Of a stretch of DNA of 64,000 nucleotides, positions 36,401 through 49,100 are shown in pieces. The stretch is taken from assembly GCA_043228905.1 (NCBI GenBank), contig JBHGNT010000006.1:1612001-1676000 (forward strand), given 5' to 3'. Made by a program: the position numbers and the translations under genes. Each line of letters opens with the position of its first letter. Position 1 is the stretch's first letter. Below the pieces are notes generated by a model. That model saw only the letters and a list, made by a program, of their open reading frames with translations, ran no database searches and was not told the DNA's origin. Origin of the DNA: Azolla caroliniana (lineage: Eukaryota; Polypodiophyta).

Positions 36401-39071
36401 GTGAAATGTAAAGAGATGTATCAGCAATTTCATACAAATGTAAGCCTTACTGAGATTACACAACAAACAACTCACAAGCAACTGCAAACCCATGTTTCAA
36501 AAAGGTATGCTTGTGAAGAGGCACAATATTGAAATTTATGCCTTCATGAGCAAAGACTTATATAACACCAAACAACTCACAAGCAAACTGCAACCCATGT
36601 GTGTTAAAAAAGGTGTGCTTATGAGGGACAATATTGCAATGAATGATTTTTCAAAGAACCTGACCTCAATCAAGGATCCACAACTATGGCATTGTTATGC
36701 AAAATGCGTGTATAATGCCCCCCACTTAACTTCCCATATCATAACCATCAAAGTCTCACCCTACCATCTCTACCTTCTTGATTTCATACAAGGTTGAGAA
36801 GGCTATCCAGAGCTGTCAACATGGATGATTGGTCTGACCACACAGAACCATCAGACTGTCATGATTGGCCACACATTCACCAAACTTTATGGAATGGTGC
36901 TTGAAGCGGAACTCATTATTTATGTTGAGGTCGAAGAGATATGAATCTCAAGTAAAATGAGATTGAAGAGAGGATTCTGTACCACTGACCACATCCTCAC
37001 ATTACTTCACTTGGTGAACCAAGCAAAGCCACAAAAGAAGTGATTGTGTGGATGTTTTGTAGATTTCCACAAAGCCTTCGATACTGTCCCAATGGAAAGT
37101 CTCCTACAAATTCTGCACTCAAAATTCCCTCTAACAGGATGTGAATGATATATGCAATATATACTCAAGTGTCGAGATGAGTTAGGTGGCTGAGGTGGCT
37201 ATTAGTGGCAATCACAAGCACCAGTGGTGTGAAGAAGGATATCCACTCTCCGCCACCTTGAAGCGGTACATCAACAAGGTAGCAGACTACATCACAAGTC
37301 CACACGGCAAGGAAACTCACGCAACTGTCTACATTTTTCTTTATGTTAATAACATAATCTTGGTGTCTAAATCTCATGCTACTCTACAACATCATCTCAA
37401 TGCCCTAGATAGTTTTGCCATGAAAAAGGGCTCTCACAGTAAACATAGGAAGGACTAAAGCCGTTTATTTTCCACACGTCTGTGCTGACTTGCAGACAAG
37501 CTAAGCTAACTTCACCCTATCAAGAGGACCAAGTTGAAGCAGCAAATTCGTGTGTATATCTAGGAATCACATTTACTAGCACAAAGGGACGCTTCTCGAT
37601 GACCCAGGCTGTCAAGGATCAATCTCACATTAAAGGCCTCTTTCAAGGTCTGCTGATTTTCTATGCTCTGATGTAGGACATGTCCATAGTGTTCCAAACA
37701 AAGTGTATATTTGATACCACTTGTTTGGTTTACAACTTTGGTGAGAATGTGATGAAAACTACAGTGGGGATATTGGCTGTGGCATAAGTAATTTTGCAAG
37801 TCTTGCATGCTAGAAGGTGCTTATTCTCAGGTTTTTGTTTAGAGTATTCAATAATTTCAGCTTTCCAGAAGTGAACATGAAAAAACTGTCTTGGCCGCCT
37901 GTCAGCTATCAAATGCTCTGCATATTCAACTCCGTCATATGAGCTGCCTTTCAGTTCGATACTAACTCATAGAGAGAAAATCAACTAAAAAATTGAAAGC
38001 TATAGCTAGTTAATATTCCTTAGTTTATAAAAAACTGTTGCAAATTTGAGGCTATCAATGCATGGCAGAATATGAATGCTTCAATTATGGAGTTTACAGT
38101 TGCTGGAGGATGTATTGCAAATCTCTTTATTGCTCATGTGTTTTTAAGGTTTGGGGATTCTGGGGGTTGATTATTGACGGGATTGTGGATATCAGCTACC
38201 ACTATGTTTTATATATTGGAGACAAATCTATTGCTAGTTGCAGAAATTAGGGTTTGATCCAGGGTTTCTAAAACTAGAGCTTTGGCAGGTTCTCAGTGTA
38301 TCAATTATCTGCTTTGTACTTGAGATTCTTGCTTAGAGCCTGTAAAATCACGCAGAGCTATTGTAATTACTCATTTTATTTACTGATTAAATATAGGAAA
38401 TCCTTCTTTAATATCCATTGCTCATATATGGCAGGAAATCAACGCAATACTTGGGGACCGTCTCTCAACTGAGGATGAGGAAGCAGTACTTGCAGAGTTC
38501 GAGGAACTAGAGATGAAGGTCCTTTTTCCATATATTTTGAATTATACCTCATTATCTTACTCCATTTCTTTAGTTTACGACTCCTGAATGTTTATACTCT
38601 CAGATGGAGCTTGAAGCCATGCCAGAACCACCCTTGTCCAAAGTAGAGTTTGAAGAAGTAGAAGCCGAAAAAGCTAAAGCTAAACCTACTGTTCTAGAAA
38701 AGCAACCAATTGCAGAGCTTGCAGAGAGGACTATATCGCATCCCAGAGGTGAAGATATTTCGGAAAATCAGAATCATCATAAAGAGGAAAATCAGAATTT
38801 TAATACACCAAGTGTTACCATAGGTGGAGAGGGTCATATAGATATATCAGATGCTCTGGATCATGATGTAGATGAAATTTTGAATCTACCAAGTCCTCCC
38901 AGAGGTACTATTGAAGAAGACTCTAAAAGCAATGAGAAGACGGAAATTTCACCAAACCGAGGTTCGATTCACTGTCTAAGATATCTTATAGCTTACTGAA
39001 ATAATGCTTAAAACAAACATTAACACTAACCTTAAGGCTATATTGCAGGAAAGGAGCTCTTGCCTGCTTAA
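33475..39071 (+). CDS. VPS20: ESCRT-III subunit VPS20 (CHMP6-like)
   Basis: Six exons join in phase to 291 residues: 33475-33579, 34203-34355, 34659-34811, 38435-38518, 38604-38961, 39049-39071. VPS20 is the ESCRT-III nucleator: ESCRT-II recruits it to endosomes, and it starts SNF7 polymerisation for multivesicular body sorting. The N-terminus MGNLFSAKK gives a Gly2 suited to myristoylation. The Snf7 core follows, basic in its first helices ([26 protein letters not shown]), with [20 protein letters not shown] in the middle and an acidic [21 protein letters not shown] near residues 156-176. The last exon codes only seven whole residues and restores a KELLPA end like the LPA end of Arabidopsis VPS20. 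Reading on past 38961 would instead give a short unrelated tail to 38999. The acidic C-terminal region is about 70 residues longer than I recall for Arabidopsis. Confidence 0.92.
35060..35250. repeat. Degenerate tandem repeat in VPS20 intron 3
   Basis: Three spaced copies of a word like ATCATTATCGTGGATCTTTA recur at about 70-80 bp near 35063, 35126 and 35206. Confidence 0.5.
35577..35680 (+). mobile_element. RTE-type LINE 3' end with CT tail (copy A)
   Basis: GTTCTCAAAG, then GAGACAACG, AAGATGTAATCTCTTG, TTTGGTCTTATAGGGC and CTCTTAAAAGATG, ending in CT-rich repeats. It is clearly homologous to copy B at 36229-36340. Confidence 0.7.
35840..36345 (+). mobile_element. RTE-type LINE C-terminus, 3' UTR and CT-rich tail (copy B)
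   Basis: A + frame (35854-36129) carries a Cys/His cluster, [15 protein letters not shown], like the zinc-binding end of RTE-clade reverse transcriptases. After its stop comes an AT-rich 3' region and then the module TTTGGTCTTATAGGCCATTT plus GGCCTCTTAAAAGATG, which runs into TTTCTCTCATTCTTTC repeats. RTE elements are known to end in short repeats instead of poly(A). Confidence 0.72.
36455..36645. repeat. Tandem duplication, about 105-bp unit, in VPS20 intron 3
   Basis: Two copies contain AACAACTCACAAGCAA, then CCCATGT, AAAAGGTRTGCTT and CACAATATTG or near. They start near 36462 and 36568. Confidence 0.65.
36800..37690 (+). mobile_element. RTE-type LINE reverse transcriptase, broken
   Basis: Shifting frames read [21 protein letters not shown] (about 36850), then [17 protein letters not shown] (36980), [13 protein letters not shown] (37059), [20 protein letters not shown] (about 37338, at the YADD position) and [17 protein letters not shown] (37550). 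This is the RT order of an RTE-clade LINE. The catalytic YADD has become YVNN and there are many stops, so it is dead. It lies downstream of a C-terminal fragment (35840-36345), so the intron holds pieces of at least two copies. Confidence 0.8.
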
Positions 39072-41000
39072 TTTACCATATGGATCCACTAACATTTGGG
39101 TCAACTATTGGTAAACTGCTTGTACATCATGATACACTTGAAATGAAAAATATAATGTCTGTCATATGTGTATTCATGTGAGAATCCTATATTTTAACAC
39201 AAGCCAATCTAATTTAATGATGTCTGGCCCTCCTGCATATAAACTTTGCAACCTTATGAATTGTGCCCCTCTGTAGATTTGGCACAAATCCTCATTTGTT
39301 TTTGTGAATGAATAAGAGATATCAAGGTTTCTATTAAAGTTAGAGGCTTTAGCTACAGCAGATGGCATTATGCTTAAATTATCAAAGAATTTCCAAGTTG
39401 AGGGCAACCCTTTGAAGAATGATCCTTTGTTTGCATAAGGATTTGAGAAGGCTGTGGTTACTTTGTTTTTGTGAATGTAAGTGTCAACTATGGTTTCATC
39501 ACAAACCCTAGAGGAGTGTTTGAAGAAGGAAATTATGAACAGTGTAAGCTTCCCAACTTGTAAAAAGTAACAAGCTTGATTTCGATAATATATTTGGTCA
39601 GTGAAGACTTTTTCTTACCCATTAATTGTCTACACAGTGGCATGGTTAGCTCCATGGCTTTCCTACTTGTTCTAGCTATGCAGATCTGAAAATCTCAAAG
39701 CTGTTAGGAACCATCGTCCTACCCAATTTGAACCACCTACAACTTTGACAACTTTGACAAATCTCTCTCTTTCCTAAAAGTCATGCGTAACCCTCTTTAT
39801 TTGTCTTGACATTGCCATGCTTGGCTCAATGGTTTGTCTAATTGGTCCAGCCATTCAGGTCCTGAAACCTCATGTTAGGGACCTAGTGTCTACCGTATAT
39901 GAATGAACTCACAACATAACATGACAATGTTGTCGTACAGGTTGTAGTCAACTGAAATCAGTCTTTACATGTTTCTTGTTAAATTCATGATTTTTGTTTT
40001 TCATTTGTTCATGCATATAGAAAGAATCTTGACTTTCATAGAACGGATGCATTGAAATCCTAGTTATAACTGGTGTTTTTTGCGATAATTAAATTTTTGT
40101 ATTGAACAAGCATGAAACGAAGTCGTTGAAAGTTGACATTGGATGGAGCATTCATTGTAAAGTTCATGAAATGACCTTTGTAGTAATCTTTCGTGGAAGT
40201 GGCTTGGTGTGAGCCAAGTCATTTGGGTACAGAGCTACCATAGATTTGGTACAATGCATTGTTCCATTCATCATTTGGGAGAGGTGTAAAACATCAAAAG
40301 GGTGACAAGTTCTCAATGTTGAGGCTAGTATTGTCGAAGCACTTCATCACTTATGAGGCTAGGAGAATCATCATCCTTATGTGTCTTCTTTTGTTGCCAT
40401 TGGCTTTCATGCTTGAAACTCATGTCTAATTCGTTGAGGTGGCACGGTTTAACTTTGGTTCATGAAGTTTATTATCTAGAATAAGGCTTCTACCATCATG
40501 GACAATGCCACTAATTCATCATAGATGATTTTGCGCATGATGACATAAAGACTAGTGGATTGCTCCATTTTTGTCTGCATGTACATAGGAAGTTTAGAGC
40601 CATATGTTTGCACCATACATGAGAGACATGGCTGTCTAAATAGGCATACTTTGGTATACACGCAACCATTTGTGGGAAAAATCATCCGTTGTGGTTCTCT
40701 TTTGTATACAAATCCTTTATTGTTGGTGTACGCAAAGGGCTTAGGACGTGATAATAACAATATATAAAAGTTGAAATGATGAATTGATCGATAAAGGTGA
40801 CCCATGCTTGGATAGGTTATATGTTTTTTAATTTGCATGAGAACATGGCATGCATCACAATTTTACATAAAGTTGGTGCCTTATCCTGAGAGGAGTGATT
40901 GCTAAGCTAGCAAGATGTATGCACACTTTGTGATAAGATCATCTCATGATTGTGGTAAAACCTTTACGGAATGGCTTCTCATCTTAACATGCATATGTAA
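39072..41000. other. Intergenic DNA downstream of VPS20
   Basis: No gene was recognised. Two related tRNA-like segments (39636-39895) are listed separately. A minus-strand frame at 40476-40838 might be the decayed 3' part of the RTE LINE that follows, but the resemblance is too weak to claim. Confidence 0.5.
39636..39895 (+). repeat. Duplicated SINE-like segments
   Basis: Two segments of about 73 bp (from about 39638 and 39803) align: CATGGTTAGCTCCATGG with CATGCTTGGCTCAATGG, and TGTTAGGAACC with TGTTAGGGACC. TGGCTCAATGG in the second fits a pol III A box, but the B boxes are degenerate. Confidence 0.4.
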
Positions 41001-42720
41001 ACAAACAAACAATTAGATGAAGACATCTTTATGATTGTGTGTAAAACAAATAAAAGAAGACAAATGTTTTTCTTTTAAATCAATAAAGCAACAATAGAAT
41101 GTCTTTCCTTGTAGTCGACTTTCTTCCATAATTACTTTTGATGTAACAAAATGATCTATCATGGAGTGTTTTGGTCTAAAAAATTGCTTGCCCAAGTGCT
41201 CATTTGTTTTGACTTTCAGTCTATGCACTTACGTTTGCTCCATGATAGTGCTATACAATTTAGGAATAGTTAAGCTCACCATGATTTTACCATACTTCAA
41301 TATTTATTATTATCTTCAACCTTAAAAATGGTCTTAATCCAAATCATGAACCAATCACTTGGTAAACCCTCTTTAATAGCTTGATCTATGATGTCATGAT
41401 CCGATGATGAATACTTGGCATTGCCCATTTTAAGAATTGTCTTGTAATGAGAGTTACATCAATGCTTTCCCATTAGCCATCTTCGTTGTTCCCTTATTGG
41501 CATCTTCAAGATCAATGCATCATGTATTCCAAGGAGTTTCAACGTTCTTGCCATAAGAGCCACTCCCTCATGCATTTATAGGCTTTGTACATATTCTAGC
41601 ATCTCTTGATCGTGAATTCACCTTTGGTATCTTCCTTCTAACCATTAAGTTGTCTCCATGCTAGGCTTGGTTAGAGCTTAAACAACCTTTTCTTTTTCCT
41701 TTCTTGCATTTGGAAGTATTGCCTTTTCTTTCTCCTTGCTACCTTTTTATATTAATGCCATGCCATGACCCGTTCACTTCCCCCTTTTGCAAACATATAT
41801 AGTTTGAGATATATACACGACTTTAGCACTTCGTTCACCTAGTCTATTGTGTCAAAACTTACTTACTTTATATTGCAAACCAACACTAGGGGAAGGTTTG
41901 ATCCCTCCCCTCTATATCAATGACATGGTTCACCTCGTCAAGAGGTTACTTCCCTTTCCCATCTCTTTTTTGTTAGGAATTGCCGTGAATGTAGGAGACC
42001 ATTCCTTATCAAACCAAGAATTACATGGGAAACTACCTCTTTTATGTCCACCAACACACATTCGATATTGTTGATATCCTACCTCAAGGATGACATCTTT
42101 CAAGCGTTGCCAAATTTCTTTAACATCATTACTTGAAGAGAGTTTTGACAAATGGTTCCCAACTTCTTTTGCATATATCATAACTTTATTGTAACAAGGT
42201 CGAATGATGTATCTTCTTTCCTCTTTCACCGTACCACATTTATTGATAAAGTGTGAGAGTGTAAGGTATGAGGGCAAATGGTTTGAGTCTAGGGATAGAG
42301 CAACAATTTTAAATGCATTCACCATGGATAGATCACATGCCTTCATATATACATATTCGACTACACTTCCTCCACTTGAGGCTTGTAAACATATAAGTAC
42401 ATTTGTCAAAGGAAAACCATTTATGCCATTTTAGACAATCAAGTTTTTGTAGTCAAGCATATGCACAATAATTCTTTCATAATCCATCATAATACAATCC
42501 TTTCATGTAATAGACAAGGATCCACTTATTTTTTTCCGTGATATCCATATAATGGTATTTTCCAACACTATCATTAAATTCTCCCATAATCAACACTTTA
42601 CCAAACTTCTCAAAAACAAGTATGTCTTCACATAAATATGTGAAAGAATCGTCACGTTCCAACCCAAATGTACTATAGTAGTTTGACTCTTTATGAGGAA
42701 TGTCGATTCGACCATGTGGA
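41000..42720 (-). mobile_element. RTE-type LINE remnant: endonuclease plus RT start
   Basis: The minus strand reads in order: an AP-endonuclease motif VLIMGEFNDSVG (about 42595), the SNHLPSYLTL box that matches the usual SDHLPL (about 42260), a linker with EERRYIIRPCYNK (about 42190), and the start of RT with HSMIDHFVTSKVIMEESR plus TFYCCFIDLKEK (41180-41060). Stops and frameshifts separate them. It is the 5' part of the same kind of element whose 3' part lies in VPS20 intron 3. Confidence 0.75.
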
Positions 42721-43047
42721 GATTCTCTTAGCCCAAATTAATCTCTAACCATAGGTATCACTTATAATCATTATACTTACACAATCTTGTATAATGATCT
42801 AATCTCTCATGGTAAATATCCCTGCATGTCCAATATTCCTTTGAGGGTTGAGGCCATATCGATTTTATAAGGTAGCCATCTATTTTAGGTATGCGTTTTT
42901 GCATCATGCTCCAAGTTTCAGCCCAAAATATAACATCAAAACATTGCGTTTGACATGAAGTAGCAGTGGGTGGGTACGTAAGTAAGTGTTTGGGAGTTTT
43001 GGAGAGATGTCGTGGGAAACGAGGGGGAGGGTACTTTGGTAATTAAC

Positions 43048-43055
43048 GCGGGAAA
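43048..43055 (-). promoter_or_regulatory. E2F-type site upstream of JMJ21-like gene
   Basis: GCGGGAAA on the + strand is TTTCCCGC on the minus strand, an exact match to the plant E2F consensus TTTSSCGC. It lies 133 bp upstream of the start codon. Eight-base matches occur by chance, so this is only suggestive. Confidence 0.4.
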
Positions 43056-43187
43056 TTGTGTCGCAGGGAGATTAACGCGTTGAAATCCAAGTCAATGAAT
43101 TGACACGCATCAGAAGGAAGACGAAAGAAGTCGAGGTTGGAGGGAGATTAAGCAGCTCATGATTGTACCTTACAGATCTGCCCTGCC

Positions 43188-46100
43188 ATGGAGGAGCCCT
43201 GGAACCGCCGAAGCGATGCATTAGGTCGCTTCCAGGTCCTTTCTGATGAGATCATCTGCTGCATCTTGGAGCTTCTTGAAGCGAAAGATTTGACGATCCT
43301 CTCCTGCGTTAGCAGGTACGTGTATTGTCGTTCTATCTCTCTTTGATTTTTTGTTCTCTTTTTTCTGTTCCTAGCTACGAAATGCTTGAAGTTTATTTAT
43401 ATATATGCTACCATTCATGCTCAGAGTTCTCTATCTCGTTGATCAATGTGTTGAATCTGAACTATGAAGAACTGCAGCCATATAAAACTTTAATTTTTAC
43501 CAAGAACATTGTGTACAAGTCTATGGATTCTTGCTACACAATGCTCGCAGTTTTATCAATAAATTAATTGATCATGTCTAACTTGAATTTGGCCAAAAGC
43601 ATTGTTTGGATCTTCCAGAGATCAAGAAAAAGTAAATATCGCATACTATATACTATATTTGATGAAAGCTCGTTGAGACAGTGCATCAGGAAACCAAAAC
43701 TATAAAGATTTCACATAATATGTTATATTTGATGGAATGTCATTGATACAGTCCATGGAGAAAATATAAAGCTTTCACATAGTTTGCTATATTTGATGAA
43801 AGGCCATTGATACTGTGCATTTTATCACACATCAAGAAAATGTAAAGATTTTACATATCTGCAAAATTTCATGAAACACTGTCGATATAAATTTATATTA
43901 GAAATATTGAGAATCGAGTAGATAGGTATATAGAGTTACAACTGCAGAGATGGATATATGAAAACAGAATTTCTATTACGTATGAGAGTAGTTCAAAATG
44001 GTAGTTTTCCCATGCGCTCACACCTTAGAGTTTAGATAGGATATGGACCGGCTCACTACAAAATTAGTGGGGACTAATGATCAATCTGACCACTGTGTGA
44101 GAAAAGTGACTTATAATCTATGTTTGGTCTTAGTATAAATGTGCAAGTCAGTTGACAGTAGTGGAGATATTCCTTTTCTGTCAACTGACTTGTCATTTAA
44201 TATGACCCAACTCCCTAGGTACAGGCTAGTGCTAGATAATACTTATCTTGAAGTCAATGACGCATACTTCAAGACTAAGTACATCGTAACTTGCCCACAA
44301 AATATTCTAGCTGACTTGATTAGCCAATCCTTTTATCTATTTCTCTCTTTCCTAAATATATTGTGTCCTACGCATCTACGGTTTCCTAGATTAACACCTT
44401 ATCGACCCATATGGTCGAGTTGCACACTAGCCGCTCCTCATTTGGGGCGCTATCACAAAATGTGCACTCTAAGAGCACATATGGGGATAGATTTACAACT
44501 TGGGGCTGATCATTGATTATATCTAACACGCCCCCTCAATGATCAACCCATTGAATTCACTTGGAATTGGGCCAACACCTAGTCGTCGAAGGGGTTGTTG
44601 CAACTGTTCTGCTCCAAGCGCCTTTGTGAAGATATCTGCAGCATTTTCTGATGTTGGACAGTACTCAAGCTCCACAATCTCATCATTTATTAGCTCCCGC
44701 ACATAGTGATACTGAATCTCTATGTGTTTAGTACGTGCATGAAATACGGGGTTCTTGGCAATGGCCATGCAACTCTGATTGTCACACCTCAATACCGTTG
44801 CCGTCCTTATTGGGACTGCCACATCCATAAGGATTCTTCTTAGCCAAACTACCTCGCATGTCGCTATGCATGCTGCTTTGTATTCTGCCTCCGTTGAAGA
44901 TAGTGCCACTGTTGGTTGTTTTTTACTACTCCATGAAACAGCTCCAGATCCTATTGAAAAACAATATCCAGAAACTGATTTTCTGGAATCACTATCTCCA
45001 GCCCAATCGGAGTCGCAATATCCACTAAGTTGGTCAATTGTTGGCTTGTAGAAGATTCCATAATTTAAAGTACCCACAATGTACTTTAATACACGTAGAG
45101 CAGCTTTCCAATGAGTCTCCTTCGGCTTGTTGCTGAATCGACTCACCACATTGACTGCAAAACAAATATCCGGCCTAGTGTTGCATAGGAAAATTAGACT
45201 TCCTACTAGTTGTCTATACTTCCTTATGTCAACCATTGGTGATGAGTCTTCTTGGGATAGCTTGCAGTTTGACTCCATTGGAGTCGACTTCGACTTGCTG
45301 TCCATCATCCCGAAGGTCTTCAAGATCTCTGTTGCATACTTTCTTTGTGACATGAAGATGCCGACCGAGGTTTGCCAAACCTCAATTCCAAGGAAGTAGT
45401 GTAGAATCCCCAAGTCTGTCATTTCAAACTCAGTTTTCAAACACTCTTGTGTTTGGCCAATGCACTCTTCATGGTCACCAGTAAGTACTAGATCATCCAC
45501 GTAAATGATAATGATGACTTGTTTCCCGTCCTTCATTTTGACATACATACTTGCATCCGAAGCACATTGCTTAAAGTCGATTGATCGTAAGAAGCTGTCT
45601 ATCCTCTTGTTCCAAGCTCTTGGTGCTTGCTTTAGACCATATAGTGCCTTCTTCAGCTTGCAAACTTTGTTTTCTGAATTCGGTATCTCAAACCCCGGTG
45701 GTTGTGTCACATATACCTCCTCCTTGAGATGCCCATTCAGAAATGCTGATTTGACATCCATTTGATAAATCGGCCATCCTCTTGAAGCAGCCAACGCTAT
45801 GACCATTTGAATTGTTGTCATGCGAGCTGTCGGGGCAAATGTTTCTTGTACATCGAACCCTTCAATTTGGGAGTATCCTTGCGCTACTAGCCTGGCCTTG
45901 AATTTCTCCAAAGAGCCATCAGCTTTATACTTTACTTTCCATACCCACTTCGTGCCTATCACCTTCTTCTTTGTTGGCCTCTCTACCAACTCCCATGTGT
46001 CATTTTTCATGATGCTATCATATTCTGATATCATCGCCTCTTTCCACTTCGGGTCGGCCATAGCTTCCTCCACCGAGGTCGGCTCACTCACTGAGCCTAT

Positions 46101-49100
46101 GATGTCCACCATCAGAGCCATGTTGACAATGTGGTCAGAGGTTCTTCCTTGCTCCTGTATTCTTCTTGATCTTCGTAATCCATCAGTTGAAGTTTCAGGA
46201 AACTCAACTTTAGGAGTATGATCATTGAAGAGTTGTTGAGCCCACTTAGGTATTTTCTTTACATGTGGGACTGGCATAGGCTGAACTAGTGAACCATTAC
46301 CATCAGATGGTTCAGCTTCCTTTTTTGGATAATGGGTCGGGATTGGGTAAAATACTTCTTCAGTTGATGAGATAACTTGAGAATCGTTGTTCTCAGCTAG
46401 CTGTGGTTGTTCCTCATCGAACACCACATCGCGGCTTGTCAATATCTTTCTTGCCTCTGGATCGTAGAGTCGATAGGCCTTTGACTCTTCACTATATCCG
46501 AGAAAGATACACTTTTTGCTTTTAGCATCCAACTTCTTTCTGCTCACATCTGGAATATGTGCGTAGCACATACACCCAAAGGTTCTGAAGTGCAGCACTG
46601 AAGGTTTCTTGCCTGAATAAGCTTCTTGGGGTGTTTTCCCTTGAAGTGCCTTCGTGTAGCTCCGATTGAGGATGTAAACTGCTGTGTTCACTGCTTCAGC
46701 CCAGAATGGGTCGGGCAGCGCTTGTGCCTTCAACATACACCTAGCCATCTCGACAACTGTTCGATTTCGACGTTCGACAACGCCATTTTGTTGTGGGGTG
46801 TAGGCAGTTGTAAGTTGGCGCTTAATTCCATGCTCTTTGCAATACTCACAGAATTCTATTGATAAGAATTCTCCACCTCGATCAGAGCGTAGCTCCTTCA
46901 CTAACTTTCCAGACTCTCGCTCGACAAACTTATGCCATCTTTTGAAGATTTTAAAAGCTTCAGCCTTCTCCCGAAGGAAGTAAACCCACATCTTTCTGCT
47001 GAAGTCGTCGACTATTAGCATATAGTAGAGAGATCCACCCATTGCAGGAGTCACCAGTTTTCCAGAGAGGTCAATGTGTATTAGCTGTAGAGGAGTCTTT
47101 GCCCGATTTTGACTCTCTTTTGGAATGGCTGATCTTTGATGCTTGCCCATCATACAAGCATCACAAACATGACTTAAGTCAGATAGGGTTGGCAACCCAA
47201 CTACCATATTCGACTTCTTCATCTCCTTCAACACAGCAACGTTGAGATGCCCAAATCTCTCATGCCATTGCTTTGTGTTGGTACTTGTGCTGTGGTCAGT
47301 AGAAATGGTAAACGCGCTCAGCTCATAGAGATTGTTGCGCCTCACCCCTATTCCTACAACCTTGCCAGCAGAATCTGTTATTTCTGCACCCGACTTCTTG
47401 AATCGAACATCAAGACCCTTGTCAGTCAGTGCAGAAATGGACAGTAGATTCTTCTTCAGATCTGGCACGTACAACACTTGAGAGAGATGCTTTGTCCCAC
47501 CGGTCGTTGCTTTGAGGGAGACGGTTCCGGTTCCTTTGGCCGGACATCGAGCATTGTTCCCGACCACAACATTGATGGGCTCTTGTAGAGGTGTCCAAGA
47601 ACTGTACCAGTCACGATTACTGGTCATATGTCGGGATGCTCCACTATCGAGAATCCAAGACTCATCAACAACTTGAGTGTCAACTGAAGAACACACTTCT
47701 TCAGTTGCGACCCATAACTCAAGTTCATCTACGACATTGTTAGCGGACTCGGGCTCTCTCCAAGAAGTCTTATTAGAACCATTCTTCTCATCCGCCATCT
47801 TCTTTCGACAATCCTTGATTGTGTGACCCTTCTTGTCACAGTAGAAACACGATCCATTGAACTTCTTCTTCTTCGGTATCCTATTCGCATTGTTTGAATT
47901 GGATGCCCCTTCACCCTTAGTCCTAGAGACAAATGCTGAATCTTCCCTTTCTTCTCTTGTCTTCAGCCGAAGCTCCTCTTCAAGCAGCATTGCACTTAGT
48001 TCATCAAATTTTAAAGGAGTGGGTCGAACCTGAGTGTTCAATGCTGTCACAATGCCATCATACTTGAAAGGAAGTACTCGAATGCACCGATGAGCCATAT
48101 CCTCTTGAGAGACGACTACTCCAACAGCCGCCAGCTGATCTTGAAGATCCTTAATCCTTTTTACAAAGGATTCTACTTTCTCTCCATCAGCGAGCTTCTC
48201 TGCAGCAAGCTGATTTTCGAGGTTTAGTATCCTTGGATAGTTTCTGGTCTCATACTGGCTGGCCAATATGCTCCAAGCTTCATGTGCCCTAGTTGTATGT
48301 TGCACTAGTGTTAGTACGGAGTCACATACACCAGTGACTATGGTACATAGCGCATCAGCATTCCTTCTCTTCCAGGCTCGAAGTAGATCAGCATTTGGAG
48401 GAATTGATGTGGTAGGGTGTGCAGGGTCAAAGGTTGCCATGGGCTCAGGGTCTCCCCCTGTGGGTCCCATGATTGTTTCCAACAACTCGTAGGAATCCAA
48501 AATGGCAGACATTTTGAACTTCCATAGAGTGTAGTTGGTTCCATCTAGCTTTCCATCAGACAATGGAGGTGGGCGAATGCGCAATGGAGCAGCTGCAACA
48601 TTCGTGGACAAGGCCATTGATACTCTGTCTCTCTCTCTCTCTCTCTATTTCTCTCTGTTGCTAGACAGCAACTACCCGTATATACCTAATCTAGATCAAC
48701 CTCTTTGCTCTGATACCATATTAGAAATATTGAGAATCGAGTAGATAGGTATATAGAGTTACAACTGCAGAGATGGATATATGAAAACAGAATTTCTATT
48801 ACGTATGAGAGTAGTTCAAAATGGTAGTTTTCCCATGCGCTCACACCTTAGAGCTTAGATAGGATATGGACCGGCTCACTACAAAATTAGTGGGGACTAA
48901 TGATCAATCTGACCACTGTGTGAGAAAAGTGACTTATAATCTATGTTTGGTCTTAGTATAAATGTGCAAGTCAGTTGACAGTAGTGGAGATATTCCTTTT
49001 CTGTCAACTGACTTGTCATTTAATATGACCCAACTCCCTAGGTACAGGCTAGTGCTAGATAATACTTATCTTGAAGTCAATGACGCATACTTCAAGACTA

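Noticed and set aside
40476-40838. 120-codon minus-strand frame as a gene
   Set aside because: No start context, no family match. It may be LINE debris.
44139-44516. 125-codon frame, repeated identically at 48962-49339
   Set aside because: Both lie antisense in the Copia LTRs. The repeat explains their identity, and no family resemblance was seen.
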